Shown here: in pieces, positions 55,469-63,924 of the stretch | Numbering within the stretch: position 1 is the stretch's first letter | How the letters are laid out: each line of letters begins with the position of its first letter | Origin: Blautia sp. | GTDB lineage: Bacteria > Bacillota > Clostridia > Lachnospirales > Lachnospiraceae | Assembly: GCA_029257775.1 (NCBI GenBank) | Contig: JARIAQ010000014.1 | Location: 58,895 to 122,894 of the forward strand | DNA: 64,000 nucleotides | Direction: 5' to 3' | Made by a program: the position numbers and the translations under genes | The notes under the pieces: model-generated | Seen by the model: only the letters and a program-made list of their open reading frames with translations | Database searches by the model: none | What the model was told of the DNA's origin: nothing

Positions 55469-55825
55469 ATGGCAAAAAGAGGAGGATTCCCAGGTGGTAT
55501 GATGCCGGGAAATATGAATAATTTAATGAAACAGGCGCAAAAAATGCAGCGTCAGATGGAAGAAAATCAAAAAGCATTAGAAGAAAAAGAATTTACAGCG
55601 GCAGCTGGTGGAGGTGCGGTAGAAGTTACTGTTTCCGGTAAAAAAGAAGTTTTAAAAGTGAAATTGGCAGAAGAAGTTGTTGATCCAGATGATATCGAAA
55701 TGTTAGAAGATTTAATTGTAGCTGCCACTAATGAAGCACTTCGTAAAATGGAAGAAGAGTCAGCGGCTGTTATGTCAAAATTAACAGGCGGACTTGGTGG
55801 TATGGGTGGAGGCTTCCCATTCTAA
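55469..55825 (+). CDS. Nucleoid-associated protein, YbaB/EbfC family
   Basis: 118 residues. Gly/Met-rich ends ([24 protein letters not shown]) flank the family core ([40 protein letters not shown]). Small dimeric DNA-binding proteins of this family sit between dnaX and recR in many bacteria, as here. ATG follows TAGGAGG; its stop overlaps the recR start (TAATG). Confidence 0.96.
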   Translation: MAKRGGFPGGMMPGNMNNLMKQAQKMQRQMEENQKALEEKEFTAAAGGGAVEVTVSGKKEVLKVKLAEEVVDPDDIEMLEDLIVAATNEALRKMEEESAAVMSKLTGGLGGMGGGFPF

Positions 55826-56424
55826 TGGAATATTACAGCAGTCATATTAACAAATTAATAGAGGAATTTTCAAGATTGCCGGGCATTGGTGCAAAATCTG
55901 CACAACGCCTGGCGTTCCATATTTTAAATATGCCTCAAGAACAAGTGGAACAGCTGGCAGGAGCTATTACCAATGCAAAAGCGAATGTTCAATATTGTAA
56001 GTGTTGTTACACCCTTACAGACCAAGAGATGTGCCCTATTTGTAAAAATCCTAAGCGTAATCATAATGTGATTATGGTAGTGGAAAATACCAGAGATTTG
56101 GCGGCCTATGAAAAAACAGGGAAATTCGATGGTGTTTACCATGTTCTTCATGGAGCAATTTCGCCTATGTTGGGAATTGGCCCAGATGATATTAAATTAA
56201 AAGAGCTGATGCAAAGAATATCTGAAAATGATATTGAAGAAGTGATTATTGCTACAAACTCTAGTTTGGAAGGAGAAACTACAGCAATGTATATCAGCAA
56301 ATTGATTAAACCTACGGGAATTAAAGTTAGTCGTATTGCCAGCGGAGTTCCGGTAGGGGGAGATTTGGAATATATTGATGAAGTGACACTTTTAAGAGCT
56401 TTAGAGGGTAGAGTAGAGCTGTAA
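55825..56424 (+). CDS. recR: Recombination protein RecR
   Basis: 199 residues. Helix-hairpin-helix [17 protein letters not shown], zinc finger [16 protein letters not shown], Toprim domain with [14 protein letters not shown] and the C-terminal [18 protein letters not shown]. It loads RecA with RecF/RecO at gaps. Translationally coupled to ybaB. Confidence 0.98.
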   Translation: MEYYSSHINKLIEEFSRLPGIGAKSAQRLAFHILNMPQEQVEQLAGAITNAKANVQYCKCCYTLTDQEMCPICKNPKRNHNVIMVVENTRDLAAYEKTGKFDGVYHVLHGAISPMLGIGPDDIKLKELMQRISENDIEEVIIATNSSLEGETTAMYISKLIKPTGIKVSRIASGVPVGGDLEYIDEVTLLRALEGRVEL

Positions 56425-56455
56425 AAAATAAATTTATTTATGATAAAACGCTCTC

Positions 56456-56484
56456 TTGCATAACGTGCTTATAAAGAGTAAACT
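56456..56484 (+). promoter_or_regulatory. Promoter of fsa
   Basis: TTGCAT, 17-bp spacer, TAAACT; moderate match. Confidence 0.5.
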
Positions 56485-56531
56485 GTAACTATAAAAAGTT
56501 GCCTGTGGGGCGTAGTATGGAGGGATTTATT

Positions 56532-57185
56532 ATGAAATTTTTTATTGACACGGCAAAGGTAGAAGAAATAAAAAAAGCAAATGACATGGGGGTTATTTGC
56601 GGGGTAACCACAAATCCATCTTTAATTGCCAAAGAAGGGCGAAATTTTGAAGATGTGATTAAGGAAATTACATCTATTGTAGATGGACCAATTAGTGGAG
56701 AAGTAAAAGCGACAACAACTTCAGCAGAGGGAATGATTGAAGAAGGAAGAAAAATTGCCGCTATTCATCCGAATATGGTTGTAAAAATCCCTATGACAGC
56801 AGAAGGTTTAAAAGCCGTAAAGGTTTTGGCGGCTGAAGGGATTAAAACCAATGTCACATTGGTTTTTACGGCAAATCAGGCACTTTTGGCAGCTAGAGCA
56901 GGAGCAGCATATGTGTCTCCGTTTTTGGGAAGACTTGATGATATTTCTACAAATGGTGTAGAACTTATTCGTACAGTCGCAGAAATGTTTGCTGTTGCAG
57001 GCATTGAAACAGAAATTATCGCAGCAAGTGTAAGACATCCCATGCATGTAACAGATTGTGCACTTGCTGGTGCGGACATTGCAACCGTACCATATAAAGT
57101 AATAGAACAGATGCTACATCATCCATTAACAGATGCAGGAATTGAAAAATTCAAAAAGGATTATATTGCAGTGTTTGGTGAATAA
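56532..57185 (+). CDS. fsa: Fructose-6-phosphate aldolase / transaldolase-like protein
   Basis: 217 residues, the short transaldolase class. I start at ATG 56532 ([18 protein letters not shown]), 7 bases after GGAGGG, matching the family; an ATG at 56499 adds unrelated residues. The Schiff-base lysine is in [13 protein letters not shown], and [11 protein letters not shown] and [10 protein letters not shown] line the site. It lies directly upstream of split transketolase genes, which supports a transaldolase role in the pentose phosphate pathway. Confidence 0.93.
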   Translation: MKFFIDTAKVEEIKKANDMGVICGVTTNPSLIAKEGRNFEDVIKEITSIVDGPISGEVKATTTSAEGMIEEGRKIAAIHPNMVVKIPMTAEGLKAVKVLAAEGIKTNVTLVFTANQALLAARAGAAYVSPFLGRLDDISTNGVELIRTVAEMFAVAGIETEIIAASVRHPMHVTDCALAGADIATVPYKVIEQMLHHPLTDAGIEKFKKDYIAVFGE

Positions 57186-57191
57186 TGAAGG

Positions 57192-57224
57192 TTGGCATTC
57201 GTGTCATCATCTGTTATAATGACA
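57192..57224 (+). promoter_or_regulatory. Transketolase promoter with inverted repeat
   Basis: TTGGCA (57192-57197), 17-bp spacer, TATAAT (57215-57220). Inverted repeat TGTCAT (57202-57207) / ATGACA (57219-57224) spans the spacer and -10, a possible operator. Confidence 0.7.
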
Positions 57225-57270
57225 GGGAAAATCAGATTTTGGATTTTTATTGTATATCAGGAGGAAAGAA

Positions 57271-58110
57271 ATGAACAAGTTAGAACTTCAGAAGATGGCT
57301 AACGAAATTCGTAAAGGAATTATAACAGCTGTCCATTCTGCAAAAGCTGGACATCCAGGGGGATCTTTGTCCGCAACAGAAGTATTCACTTATTTGTATT
57401 TTGAAGAAATGAACATTGATCCGAAGAATCCTAAAATGGCAAATCGCGACCGTTTTGTACTTTCTAAAGGTCATACAGCACCAGGATTATATTCTACTTT
57501 AGCGCATAGAGGTTATTTTCCAGTAGAAGACTTGGTGACTTTACGTCATATTGGTTCTTATCTCCAGGGACATCCGGATATGAAACACATTCCTGGAGTA
57601 GATATGTCAAGCGGTTCTTTAGGACAGGGAATTTCTGCAGCGGCAGGAATGGCTCTTTCTGCAAAATTAAGCAATGATTCTTATCGAGTATATACATTGC
57701 TGGGTGATGGTGAAATTCAGGAAGGACAGGTTTGGGAAGCTGCTATGTTTGCGGGACATAGAAAGCTGGATAATCTTACCGTTATTGTAGATAATAATGG
57801 ATTACAGATTGATGGAAATATTGAAGATGTATGTTCTCCATATCCCATTGATAAAAAATTTGAAGCTTTTAATTTCCATGTGATTAATGTGGAAGATGGT
57901 AACGATTTTGACCAGTTGAAAGCTGCTTTTGATGAAGCGAAAACGATAAAAGGAATGCCTACGGCAATTATTATGAAAACTGTAAAAGGAAAGGATGTTT
58001 CTTTTATGGAGAATGATGCAGGGTGGCATGGAAAAGCTCCAAATGATGAAGAATTTGCCGTTGCAATGGCAGACTTGGAAAAGGTAGGTGAAGCATTATG
58101 TCAGAAGTAA
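57271..58110 (+). CDS. Transketolase, N-terminal subunit
   Basis: 279 residues. I choose ATG 57271 (MNKLELQKMANEIRKG) right after AGGAGG. The thiamine-diphosphate motif is GDGEIQEGQVWEAAMFAGH then NLTVIVDNNGLQIDG; His in AKAGHPGGSLS and KGHTAPGLY bind sugar and cofactor. The second half of the enzyme is in the next gene, overlapping by 13 bases. Confidence 0.96.
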   Translation: MNKLELQKMANEIRKGIITAVHSAKAGHPGGSLSATEVFTYLYFEEMNIDPKNPKMANRDRFVLSKGHTAPGLYSTLAHRGYFPVEDLVTLRHIGSYLQGHPDMKHIPGVDMSSGSLGQGISAAAGMALSAKLSNDSYRVYTLLGDGEIQEGQVWEAAMFAGHRKLDNLTVIVDNNGLQIDGNIEDVCSPYPIDKKFEAFNFHVINVEDGNDFDQLKAAFDEAKTIKGMPTAIIMKTVKGKDVSFMENDAGWHGKAPNDEEFAVAMADLEKVGEALCQK

Positions 58111-59036
58111 AGAAAATTGCAACCAGAGACAGTTATGGAAACGCACTAGTAGAATTAGGAAAGAAACATGAAAATTTAGTAGTTCTGGATGCTGACTTGG
58201 CAGGTGCTACAAAAACAGCTACATTCCAAAAAGTATTCCCAGAACGTCATATTGATTGTGGTATTGCAGAGGGAAATATGGTTGGTATTGCAGCAGGACT
58301 TGCGTCTACAGGAAAAGTTCCTTTTGCAAGTACATTTGCTATGTTTGCAGCAGGACGTGCTTTTGAGCAGGTTCGTAACTCTGTGGGATATCCACATTTA
58401 AATGTAAAAATTGGTGCGACACATGCAGGTATTTCTGTAGGTGAAGATGGTGCAACACATCAGTGTAATGAAGATATAGCTCTTATGAGAACAATTCCTG
58501 GTATGGTAATCTTAAATCCATCTGATGATGTGGAGGCAAGAGCAGCAGTAGAGGCTGCTTACCATTATGAAGGACCGGTATATCTGCGTTTTGGAAGACT
58601 TGCAGTTCCAGTGATTAATGATAGAGAAGGGTATAAATTCGAAATCGGCAAAGGAATTGTATTAAGAGAAGGAAAAGATGTCACAATTTTTGCAACAGGC
58701 TTATGTGTAAATGAAGCTTTGCAGGCTGCAGAAAAACTGGCTGCAGATGGGATTGATGCGAAAGTAATTAATATTCATACAATTAAACCCTTGGATGAAG
58801 AATTAGTAGTAGAAGCTGCTAGAGAGACTGGAAAAGTAGTAACTGTAGAAGAGCATTCTGTAATAGGAGGACTTGGTGGTGCTGTAGCAGAAGTCCTTTC
58901 TGAAAAATTACCTACAAAAATGCTTCGTATTGGAATTAACGATGTATTTGGAGAGTCTGGACCAGCAGTTAAATTGCTGGAAAAATATGGTATTGATGCA
59001 ACTGGTATTTACGAAAAAGTAAAGGCTTTTGTATAA
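58098..59036 (+). CDS. Transketolase, C-terminal subunit
   Basis: 312 residues: pyrimidine-binding domain with DCGIAEGNMVGIAAGLA (catalytic Glu), FASTFAMFAAGRAFEQVRN and HAGISVGEDGATHQ, then the regulatory C-domain (VTVEEHSVIGGLGGAVAEVL; GINDVFGESG). It joins the N-terminal subunit to form active transketolase. A terminator follows. Confidence 0.96.
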   Translation: MSEVKKIATRDSYGNALVELGKKHENLVVLDADLAGATKTATFQKVFPERHIDCGIAEGNMVGIAAGLASTGKVPFASTFAMFAAGRAFEQVRNSVGYPHLNVKIGATHAGISVGEDGATHQCNEDIALMRTIPGMVILNPSDDVEARAAVEAAYHYEGPVYLRFGRLAVPVINDREGYKFEIGKGIVLREGKDVTIFATGLCVNEALQAAEKLAADGIDAKVINIHTIKPLDEELVVEAARETGKVVTVEEHSVIGGLGGAVAEVLSEKLPTKMLRIGINDVFGESGPAVKLLEKYGIDATGIYEKVKAFV

Positions 59037-59054
59037 ACTTTTACGGTAAGGATA

Positions 59055-59087
59055 AAAATCCTCGGCATAAAAGCCGAGGATTTTATA
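59055..59087. terminator. Terminator after transketolase genes
   Basis: Perfect 12-bp stem AAAATCCTCGGC / GCCGAGGATTTT with loop ATAAAA. Confidence 0.93.
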
Positions 59088-59150
59088 GTTATACCGTTGA
59101 GTCAACACATAGTTACAGTAATTATAATATGCGGAAAGGAATTTAATACA

Positions 59151-59855
59151 ATGAAAACAGGAAGACAAAAAAGAAAGCAAAGATATACAGTAAATTCTCC
59201 TGGGAATGAGGAATTTTACAGTTATATCAAAGATTTGGTTCATCACCCGTATGTATTAAAAATGAAAAAGTTTCCTCATCACTGTGAGACAAGTTGTTAT
59301 CAGCACTGCCTAAATGTGGCTTATTATAATTATCGAATTTGTAAATTTTTTCATTTAGATGCGAGAAGTGCAGCTCGTGCAGGCATGCTTCATGATTTGT
59401 TTTTATATGATTGGAGAGGACATAGAAAAAGAACCGGTGATCCGGTGCATGCTATGACACATCCTCATAGAGCTCTTCATAATGCAAAAAAATATTTTCA
59501 TTTAAATAGTTTAGAGGAGGAAATGATTGTAAAGCATATGTTTCCTGTAACGCCAGTTCCTCCTACACATTGGGAAACATGGATTATTACTCTTACAGAT
59601 AAATATTGTGGGACTTGTGAAATAGGTCGCTATTACTATAAAGCCTGGTTTCCAAGGGGCGCCTATGCCTTGATTAAAAGTATTGTAAAAAAGGTATTTG
59701 GACCGGGGTATAAATACCAAAACTATGTTCTTCCTTTTGGAGAAGAGGAAACAGCAGCGGCAGACAGTGGTGTAAATTTTGTTAAACTTCGGGTACGTTC
59801 GCAAGGTAACTGGAAAAAGGGAACAGCTGGAAATAAGCGGGGACCAAAATACTGA
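59151..59855 (+). CDS. HD-domain metal-dependent phosphohydrolase family protein
   Basis: 234 residues. I choose ATG 59151 (MKTGRQKRKQRYTV), following AAAGGA at 10 bases. HD pattern: HHCETSCYQHCLNVAYY, then AGMLHDLFLYDW (the HD pair), HPHRALHNA and IVKHMFPVTP. Substrate unknown. The last 43 residues (basic, ending NKRGPKY) lie antisense to the end of yyaC, and look like run-on sequence past the domain. Confidence 0.85.
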   Translation: MKTGRQKRKQRYTVNSPGNEEFYSYIKDLVHHPYVLKMKKFPHHCETSCYQHCLNVAYYNYRICKFFHLDARSAARAGMLHDLFLYDWRGHRKRTGDPVHAMTHPHRALHNAKKYFHLNSLEEEMIVKHMFPVTPVPPTHWETWIITLTDKYCGTCEIGRYYYKAWFPRGAYALIKSIVKKVFGPGYKYQNYVLPFGEEETAAADSGVNFVKLRVRSQGNWKKGTAGNKRGPKY

Positions 59856-60400
59856 CCATGAGCTAATAAAATACCAGAAACGATGGAGTCAGCCATTTGT
59901 ACAACTGTAGCAAGACGTGTGCTTTGAAGGAGAAAGTGGTCAAAAGTTCCTGCCATATTAACAATTCCGGTGATGGCAATGTCGCCTACAGAAGGTAAGG
60001 ATTTATGAACACCTAATCCTGGTTCCAGAGCTCCTTGAGAAACTGTGAGAAATCCAATGTGATTTTTTGCGCCTAAAGAAGCGTCGACAGCAATAATAAG
60101 ACTATGAGGATGTTGTTGTTTTAGCATCTTTATAGTCTTATTTAAATTTAAGGCATGAACAGGTTGGGAAAGAGTTCCGTAAATATAGGTGGATCTTAAA
60201 GAAATTTTAGACAGGCTATGTCCTACCAAAGGTCCTAAACTATCTCCGGTGATACGATCGCTTCCGATACACAAAATAACTAGTTCGTTGAAATTTTTTT
60301 TGCATGAAACAAATAAATCATAAAGTATAGTTCCAAGTTTAGTGTCAGCACCTGAATTTTTATTTTCTATATAGTAAACAGGCTGTGTTTCAGTTGGCAT
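59723..60400 (-). CDS. YyaC-family spore protease-like protein
   Basis: 225 residues, slightly longer than the usual near 200. Core motifs: ELVILCIGSDRITGDSLGPL, IIAVDASLGAKNHIGFLTV, PGLGVHKSLPSVGDIAITGI and a helix LQSTRLATVVQMADSIVSGI. The family is related to germination protease and is linked to spore formation. The last 44 residues run antisense to the HD gene and lie beyond the recognisable domain. The start follows GAAAGGA. No clear sporulation-sigma promoter was seen. Confidence 0.9.
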   Translation of the reverse strand: MPTETQPVYYIENKNSGADTKLGTILYDLFVSCKKNFNELVILCIGSDRITGDSLGPLVGHSLSKISLRSTYIYGTLSQPVHALNLNKTIKMLKQQHPHSLIIAVDASLGAKNHIGFLTVSQGALEPGLGVHKSLPSVGDIAITGIVNMAGTFDHFLLQSTRLATVVQMADSIVSGILLAHGQYFGPRLFPAVPFFQLPCERTRSLTKFTPLSAAAVSSSPKGRT

Positions 60401-60561
60401 AATCTTAAATCCTTTCTTTTTTCTACTGATTTTATTCTCTCCTTTTCTTTAAAAGTTTATCCCGAAAAAAATGTCGTAAAAAAAATAGAATATCCCACCA
60501 AATGTGCTAAAATTCGCAAGGAGAATATGTTATCCTTTCATTCAAAAAGGGGTGACTGATT

Positions 60562-61662
60562 ATGATAGAAATTGTTTATGAAAAGGAAAAACAAAAGCCG
60601 GATGGAAACGAAGGCTATTTTCGTATTCCAAATAATATACGCCAGATAGGGGAAATTACAGGAACACAAAAAATCTATATAGAAGATTATGCGTATACTT
60701 ATCTTTGTAGAATATCTACTGAAAATTCTCACAAAGGAATCGCTGCAATTTTAATGGGGCAGTCAAATTGGAAAGATGGAAATTCATATCTTTTTGTGAA
60801 GAGTGCAGTGGCCTTGGAAGATATGGAAGTAAGCGAAGAGCATTTGGCATTTACCCAAGAGATTTGGAATCACGTATATGAAAAAAATAAAGAGTATTTT
60901 TCTGAACAAGAAGTGGTGGGGTGGTTTCTTTCTATACCAGGGTGTTCTATGGAGCTCCACGAAGTCATTTGCCAAACACATTTAAATCATTTTGGAGGAA
61001 ATGATAAAATTTTGTTTGTACGGGAACCTTTAGAAAAAGAGGAAGCTTTTTATCGTTATGAAGATGGAAAGATGTCAAGACATACTGGTTTTTATGTGTA
61101 TTATGAAAAAAACGAACCAATGAGGAATTTCTTAATCTCTCAGAATTCTAAGCAGGAAAAAAAGACGGAAGAGGTAGATGATTCTGCGGTACATACATTC
61201 CGCAAAAAAGTGGAAATGAAAAGTGAGACAGAAGTAAATCACAAATTTCCAGTATTTAAAACGGTGGGAGTTTGTGCAGTAGCAGCAGCTTTGGCAGTGG
61301 GAGTAATTTATATCAATGATTATAAAAAAGAAAAAAGTAGTAGAAGTGTTGTTGCAAATATAAAAGAAGAACAAACAAAAGTAACACCAATAAATGGTTT
61401 CCCAGAGGAAAATGCAGAAATAAAAGAGCCGGAAGAAAATCAGGAAAATAGTGCAGACGAATCAGAAGTGGAAAATACCCAAAAAGTGCAAGAAACACAG
61501 GCACCTGTTTTGAATTCCTATACCATTCAACAAGGGGATACCCTTACAAAAATTAGTATAAAAAATTATGGAAATGCAAAACGAGTAAAAGAAATATGTG
61601 AATTAAATCAGATACAGGAAAACGATTTAATTTATCCGGGACAAACAATTTTACTACCATAA
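60562..61662 (+). CDS. Membrane LysM protein with degenerate MPN/JAMM-like domain
   Basis: 366 residues. Residues about 25-200 resemble an MPN fold: KGIAAILMGQSN (strand), VVGWFLSIPGCSM at 118-130, NDKILFVREPLEKEEAFYRY, GFYVYYEKN. Where active JAMM proteases have HxHP, this has Leu 123 and Ile 125; the downstream Ser and Asp are His 133 and Ile 136, so no metal site remains. A single helix follows (234-253), then an acidic linker and a LysM domain (319-366: SYTIQQGDTLTKISIKNYG). Topology suggests LysM outside and the MPN-like domain in the cytosol. First of an operon with DUF5711-like and CvpA genes. Confidence 0.78.
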   Translation: MIEIVYEKEKQKPDGNEGYFRIPNNIRQIGEITGTQKIYIEDYAYTYLCRISTENSHKGIAAILMGQSNWKDGNSYLFVKSAVALEDMEVSEEHLAFTQEIWNHVYEKNKEYFSEQEVVGWFLSIPGCSMELHEVICQTHLNHFGGNDKILFVREPLEKEEAFYRYEDGKMSRHTGFYVYYEKNEPMRNFLISQNSKQEKKTEEVDDSAVHTFRKKVEMKSETEVNHKFPVFKTVGVCAVAAALAVGVIYINDYKKEKSSRSVVANIKEEQTKVTPINGFPEENAEIKEPEENQENSADESEVENTQKVQETQAPVLNSYTIQQGDTLTKISIKNYGNAKRVKEICELNQIQENDLIYPGQTILLP

Positions 61663-61707
61663 AAATTTGTGATATACTTATTCAAAATACAGTTAAGGAA
61701 GAAATTT

Positions 61708-62865
61708 ATGAATTTAAAAAAATATACTTCTGAAAATAATAAAGTCATACAATTATATAAGAATAAATGGAATCGTAAATGGTTTATCCCGTTAGGAATT
61801 CTAATTTTTGTTCTGGTCGTTATTGTTGGTATAAAATATCATGTATATCATAATTATCGTGTGCTTTCTTCATCTAGCAATGAAGATACACAATCATCAG
61901 GTTATATTCCTTTAGGGAATAATCTTTTGAAATATGGAGATGATGGCGTCTATTTATTGTCTCGATCTCAGGAAATTTTATGGAATCGTACTTTTGTAAT
62001 GAGCAATCCTTCGGTAGAAGTGCGGGGGGAACAGGCGGTTATTTATGATAAAAAAGGAACAAAGATGTTTGTTTTAAATCAAGATAAGATAATATCTGAT
62101 ATGGAAACCAAGTTTCCTATTTTACAGGCAGAAATTACAGAAAAAGGTTCTGTAGCAACAATTTTACAGGATGGAGAAAAAACGTGGATTAATTATTACG
62201 CACCTGATGGGAGTATTATAGCAGAAAATCAGACACGTATAGAGAATCCAGGTTATCCTTTGGATATGGCAGTTTCTCCTAATGGTGAAAATATTGTAGT
62301 TAGCTTTTTGAAGGTTGAAAATAGCCAATTAATGACGAAAGTCGTTTTCTATAATTTTGGAGATTCAGGGCAAGATAAAGAAGATAATATTGTAGCTGAA
62401 TATCAATATGAAAATTTGATTGTTCCTCAGGTTATTTACTTAGATAATGAAACGGTAGTAGCATTTCGAGATGATGGGTACTCAATTTTTAAGGGGACAG
62501 AAAGTCCAAAAGAAAAAGTGAAAGAGAGTATAAAAGAGGAAATTGTCAGTACCTTTCATAATGAAAAGTATTTTGGCTTAGTTTTAAAAGGGAGAGAGGG
62601 AGAAGGCTTTTTGCTACAGCTTTATGCGCCTTCCGGAAAGCAAATGTTTTCGAAAAAAATTAAGCATGAATACCAAAGTGTGGATATTAGCAAAGAAAGG
62701 ATTATCATGTGCGATGGTTCAGATGTGAAAATGTATAATTTAAAAGGAATTTTAAAGTTTGATGGAGTCATAGATGATGGTGCAGTGAAAAATATCTTTC
62801 AAATGTCGCCCAAACACTATATAGTAATTTCAGAAAATGGAATCAATACAATTAGTTTAAAGTAA
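61708..62865 (+). CDS. DUF5711-like membrane-anchored propeller protein
   Basis: 385 residues. I choose ATG 61708 (MNLKKYTSENNKVIQLYK), after AAGGAAG. One helix (FIPLGILIFVLVVIVGIKY) near the N-terminus anchors an outer domain of repeated beta blades (YIPLGNNLLKYGDDGVYLLS; NPGYPLDMAVSPNGENIVVS). The pattern matches DUF5711 proteins I associate with Clostridia; role unknown. It lies between the LysM and CvpA genes in one operon. Confidence 0.75.
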   Translation: MNLKKYTSENNKVIQLYKNKWNRKWFIPLGILIFVLVVIVGIKYHVYHNYRVLSSSSNEDTQSSGYIPLGNNLLKYGDDGVYLLSRSQEILWNRTFVMSNPSVEVRGEQAVIYDKKGTKMFVLNQDKIISDMETKFPILQAEITEKGSVATILQDGEKTWINYYAPDGSIIAENQTRIENPGYPLDMAVSPNGENIVVSFLKVENSQLMTKVVFYNFGDSGQDKEDNIVAEYQYENLIVPQVIYLDNETVVAFRDDGYSIFKGTESPKEKVKESIKEEIVSTFHNEKYFGLVLKGREGEGFLLQLYAPSGKQMFSKKIKHEYQSVDISKERIIMCDGSDVKMYNLKGILKFDGVIDDGAVKNIFQMSPKHYIVISENGINTISLK

Positions 62866-62876
62866 AGAGGATACAA

Positions 62877-63578
62877 ATGAATTGGTTATGTGTAATTATA
62901 TTGGCAATTCCAGTAATTTATGTGGTTAGAGGCTTTCAAAAAGGCATGGTGAAAATGACAGTTTCTTTTCTTTCTATTTTTCTGACTCTGGTAGCCAGTT
63001 TTATCTTTAATCCATATATAGAAAGAGGATTGAAACAGGAAACAGGAATTTATGAAAGCATTCAAAAGAAATGTGAAAGCTATATTATTGATACAGTAGA
63101 AAAGCAAGGCAACGAAGAAATAAATGAGGAAGAACAGAAAGTAATCATTCAAAAGCTTTCTTTGCCAGAAAAAGTGACAAGGGTTTTATTTACTGAAAAT
63201 ATAACTGATGAAAATGGCACTGTGTTAATGGAAAGTTTCGCTGAATACCTTTCGGCATGTATTACAAATTTTATAATTAAGAGTATAAGTCTATTTTTAA
63301 CTTTTCTGCTTGTGAGTATTGCCATAGGTATTATTGGAAGAACTTTAGAAACCATTTTTTCTTTTCCGATACTCAGTACTATGAACCGAATAGGCGGGGG
63401 TGCTATAGGAGCAGCAAAAGGAATATGTATAATATGGATTTTTTTCTTGGTCGTATCTGTATTTTGGAATTCTGTCTGGGCACAAGATTTTTATTACTTA
63501 ATTAAAGAAAATAAGATTACTAGTTATTTATATGAACAAAATGTGTTTTTATATTGTTTAAATGGATTTATAAAATAA
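62877..63578 (+). CDS. CvpA-family membrane protein
   Basis: 233 residues, about four helices. N-terminal VIILAIPVIYVVRGFQKGMV and the C-terminal IGGGAIGAAKGICIIWIFF are typical of CvpA (colicin V production-like) proteins; a polar insert of about 60 residues lies between. ATG follows AAAGAGG, 11 bases after the DUF5711-like gene. The family affects envelope function; the exact role is not known. Confidence 0.85.
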   Translation: MNWLCVIILAIPVIYVVRGFQKGMVKMTVSFLSIFLTLVASFIFNPYIERGLKQETGIYESIQKKCESYIIDTVEKQGNEEINEEEQKVIIQKLSLPEKVTRVLFTENITDENGTVLMESFAEYLSACITNFIIKSISLFLTFLLVSIAIGIIGRTLETIFSFPILSTMNRIGGGAIGAAKGICIIWIFFLVVSVFWNSVWAQDFYYLIKENKITSYLYEQNVFLYCLNGFIK

Positions 63579-63625
63579 AAGCGGGGAAATTTTACAAAAA
63601 GCGAGAAAATTTTCCCGCTTTTTAT
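63578..63625 (+). terminator. Terminator after the cvpA operon
   Basis: AAAGCGGGGAAATTTT pairs with AAAATTTTCCCGCTTT (one G-T), followed by TTTAT. Confidence 0.88.
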
Positions 63626-63653
63626 TGACATGGATAATAGAAAATGGTATAGT
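63625..63653 (+). promoter_or_regulatory. Tandem promoter P1
   Basis: TTGACA, 17-bp spacer, TATAGT. First of four aligned promoters; it lacks the downstream repeat of the others. The 422-base gene-free end (63579-64000) is filled by the cvpA terminator, four promoters and a leader. Confidence 0.75.
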
Positions 63654-63708
63654 AAATGCCATCAGCGGATTGCTGGTAAAAAACATGTAAAATAAAAGAA
63701 AAAAGTTG

Positions 63709-63737
63709 TTGACAAAGTTAGAAAGATATGATAATCT
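63709..63737 (+). promoter_or_regulatory. Tandem promoter P2
   Basis: TTGACA, 17-bp spacer, TAATCT, followed by AGCTGTCGCAAAACAG, a short hairpin at the expected transcript start. Confidence 0.8.
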
Positions 63738-63802
63738 AATCTAGCTGTCGCAAAACAGCAACGAAACAGTCGAAAAAGACTGAAAAAAGTTTAAAAAAGT
63801 TC

Positions 63803-63831
63803 TTGACAGAAAGATGCAGATGTGATAATCT
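63803..63831 (+). promoter_or_regulatory. Tandem promoter P3
   Basis: TTGACA, 17-bp spacer, TAATCT, followed by GGCTGTCGCAAGAGAG. It lies 94 bp after P2 and repeats its surroundings, including AAAAAAGTTCTTGACA-type sequence leading to P4. Confidence 0.82.
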
Positions 63832-63895
63832 AGTATGGCTGTCGCAAGAGAGCAAAGCGCCGAAAGGCAGCGAAAAAAACTTTTTAAAAAAGTTC

Positions 63896-63924
63896 TTGAC
63901 AAGCTAAAAACGATATGATATAAT
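63896..63924 (+). promoter_or_regulatory. Tandem promoter P4, perfect consensus
   Basis: TTGACA, 17-bp spacer, TATAAT, followed by AGCTGTCACAAGACAG (CTGTC/GACAG hairpin). It lies 93 bp after P3. Confidence 0.88.
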
